Assembly: GCA_964036195.1 (NCBI GenBank)
Contig: OZ038457.1
Location: forward strand, 5,614,635 to 5,678,634
From: Sphaerolaimus hirsutus
Lineage: Eukaryota > Nematoda > Chromadorea > Monhysterida > Sphaerolaimidae
Length of the DNA: 64,000 nt
Direction of reading: 5' to 3'
Shown here: positions 63,876 to 64,000 of the stretch, piece by piece
Numbering within the stretch: the first letter of the stretch is position 1
Layout: the number at the start of each line of letters is the position of its first letter
The notes under the pieces: generated by a model
Database searches by the model: none
Told to the model about the DNA's origin: nothing
The model's input: only the letters and a program-made list of their open reading frames with translations
Translations under genes and position numbers: made by a program

Positions 63876-64000
63876 CCGTATTTCCTCGAAATACCCCCGA
63901 CCTAGAATGAGCACTATGAAATTATAACCACCCTCGAAATACCCCCCCCCACCCCCAAATGGAGTATAATGAGAACGTCAATGACAATTGCTGCTGTTTG
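63876..64000. repeat. TA-inserted CCGTATTTCC element, cut by window edge
   Basis: Begins TA|CCGTATTTCCTCGAAATACC and continues into GAAATACCCCCC units beyond the window. Confidence 0.75.

Overview
This window comes from an animal genome, probably a marine invertebrate. The coding sequence of the one host gene I can reconstruct is split by canonical GT-AG introns with consistent phases, and most of the rest is LTR retrotransposons and small inverted-repeat DNA elements. I cannot name the species. All calls rest on reading the sequence; no database was searched.

Host gene (minus strand, about 37,960 down to 15,423, possibly starting upstream of 55,254). Sixteen coding segments join in frame into a receptor-like DEG/ENaC (amiloride-sensitive, ASC family) sodium-channel subunit. 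They encode at least four EGF-like modules, then the cysteine-rich ENaC ectodomain, then the last segment with the second membrane helix, its G-x-S filter motif and a stop codon. A C-type-lectin-like exon at 55,117-55,254 lies upstream on the same strand and may belong to the same gene. The N-terminal cytoplasmic part and first membrane helix were not found. Two introns of this gene, each exactly 192 bp, are copies of one palindromic mobile family that begins GTGCC and ends CCCAG or CCAG. They look like introners: mobile elements that created introns inside an EGF exon and an ENaC exon.

Left end (1-10,711, minus strand). A BEL/Pao retrotransposon has a 1.3-kb LTR, a tRNA-Ser primer-binding site, gag, zinc knuckles and protease, RT-RNase H-integrase, and an envelope gene that runs off the window. 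The envelope resembles the herpesvirus gB fold. This copy carries several lesions in gag-pol. A solo LTR of the same family sits at 46,574-47,851 with a 5-bp target duplication, and an unoccupied paralogous site is present at 22,758-22,762.

Middle (30,088-37,047, minus strand). A young Ty3/gypsy element has 150-bp LTRs that differ at one base, a 4-bp target duplication and a single uninterrupted 2,050-codon gag-pol frame. It is nested in a DNA element that itself lies in an intron of the host gene.

Everything else is dominated by non-autonomous DNA elements, often nested two or three deep. Many have 8-bp target duplications and hAT-like ends. Their bodies are built from one short motif repeated throughout (GGCGCC, AAGTGTAAG, AACGTAAACG, AAGCGTAAG, AACTCAAGTTTTT, TTCGAAAA, GTGATTTATATA). 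Another set inserts at TA and is built from GAAATACCCCC-type units. A 537-bp higher-order tandem (49.8-52.2 kb) and a satellite of roughly 110-bp units (52.2-54.7 kb) complete the window.
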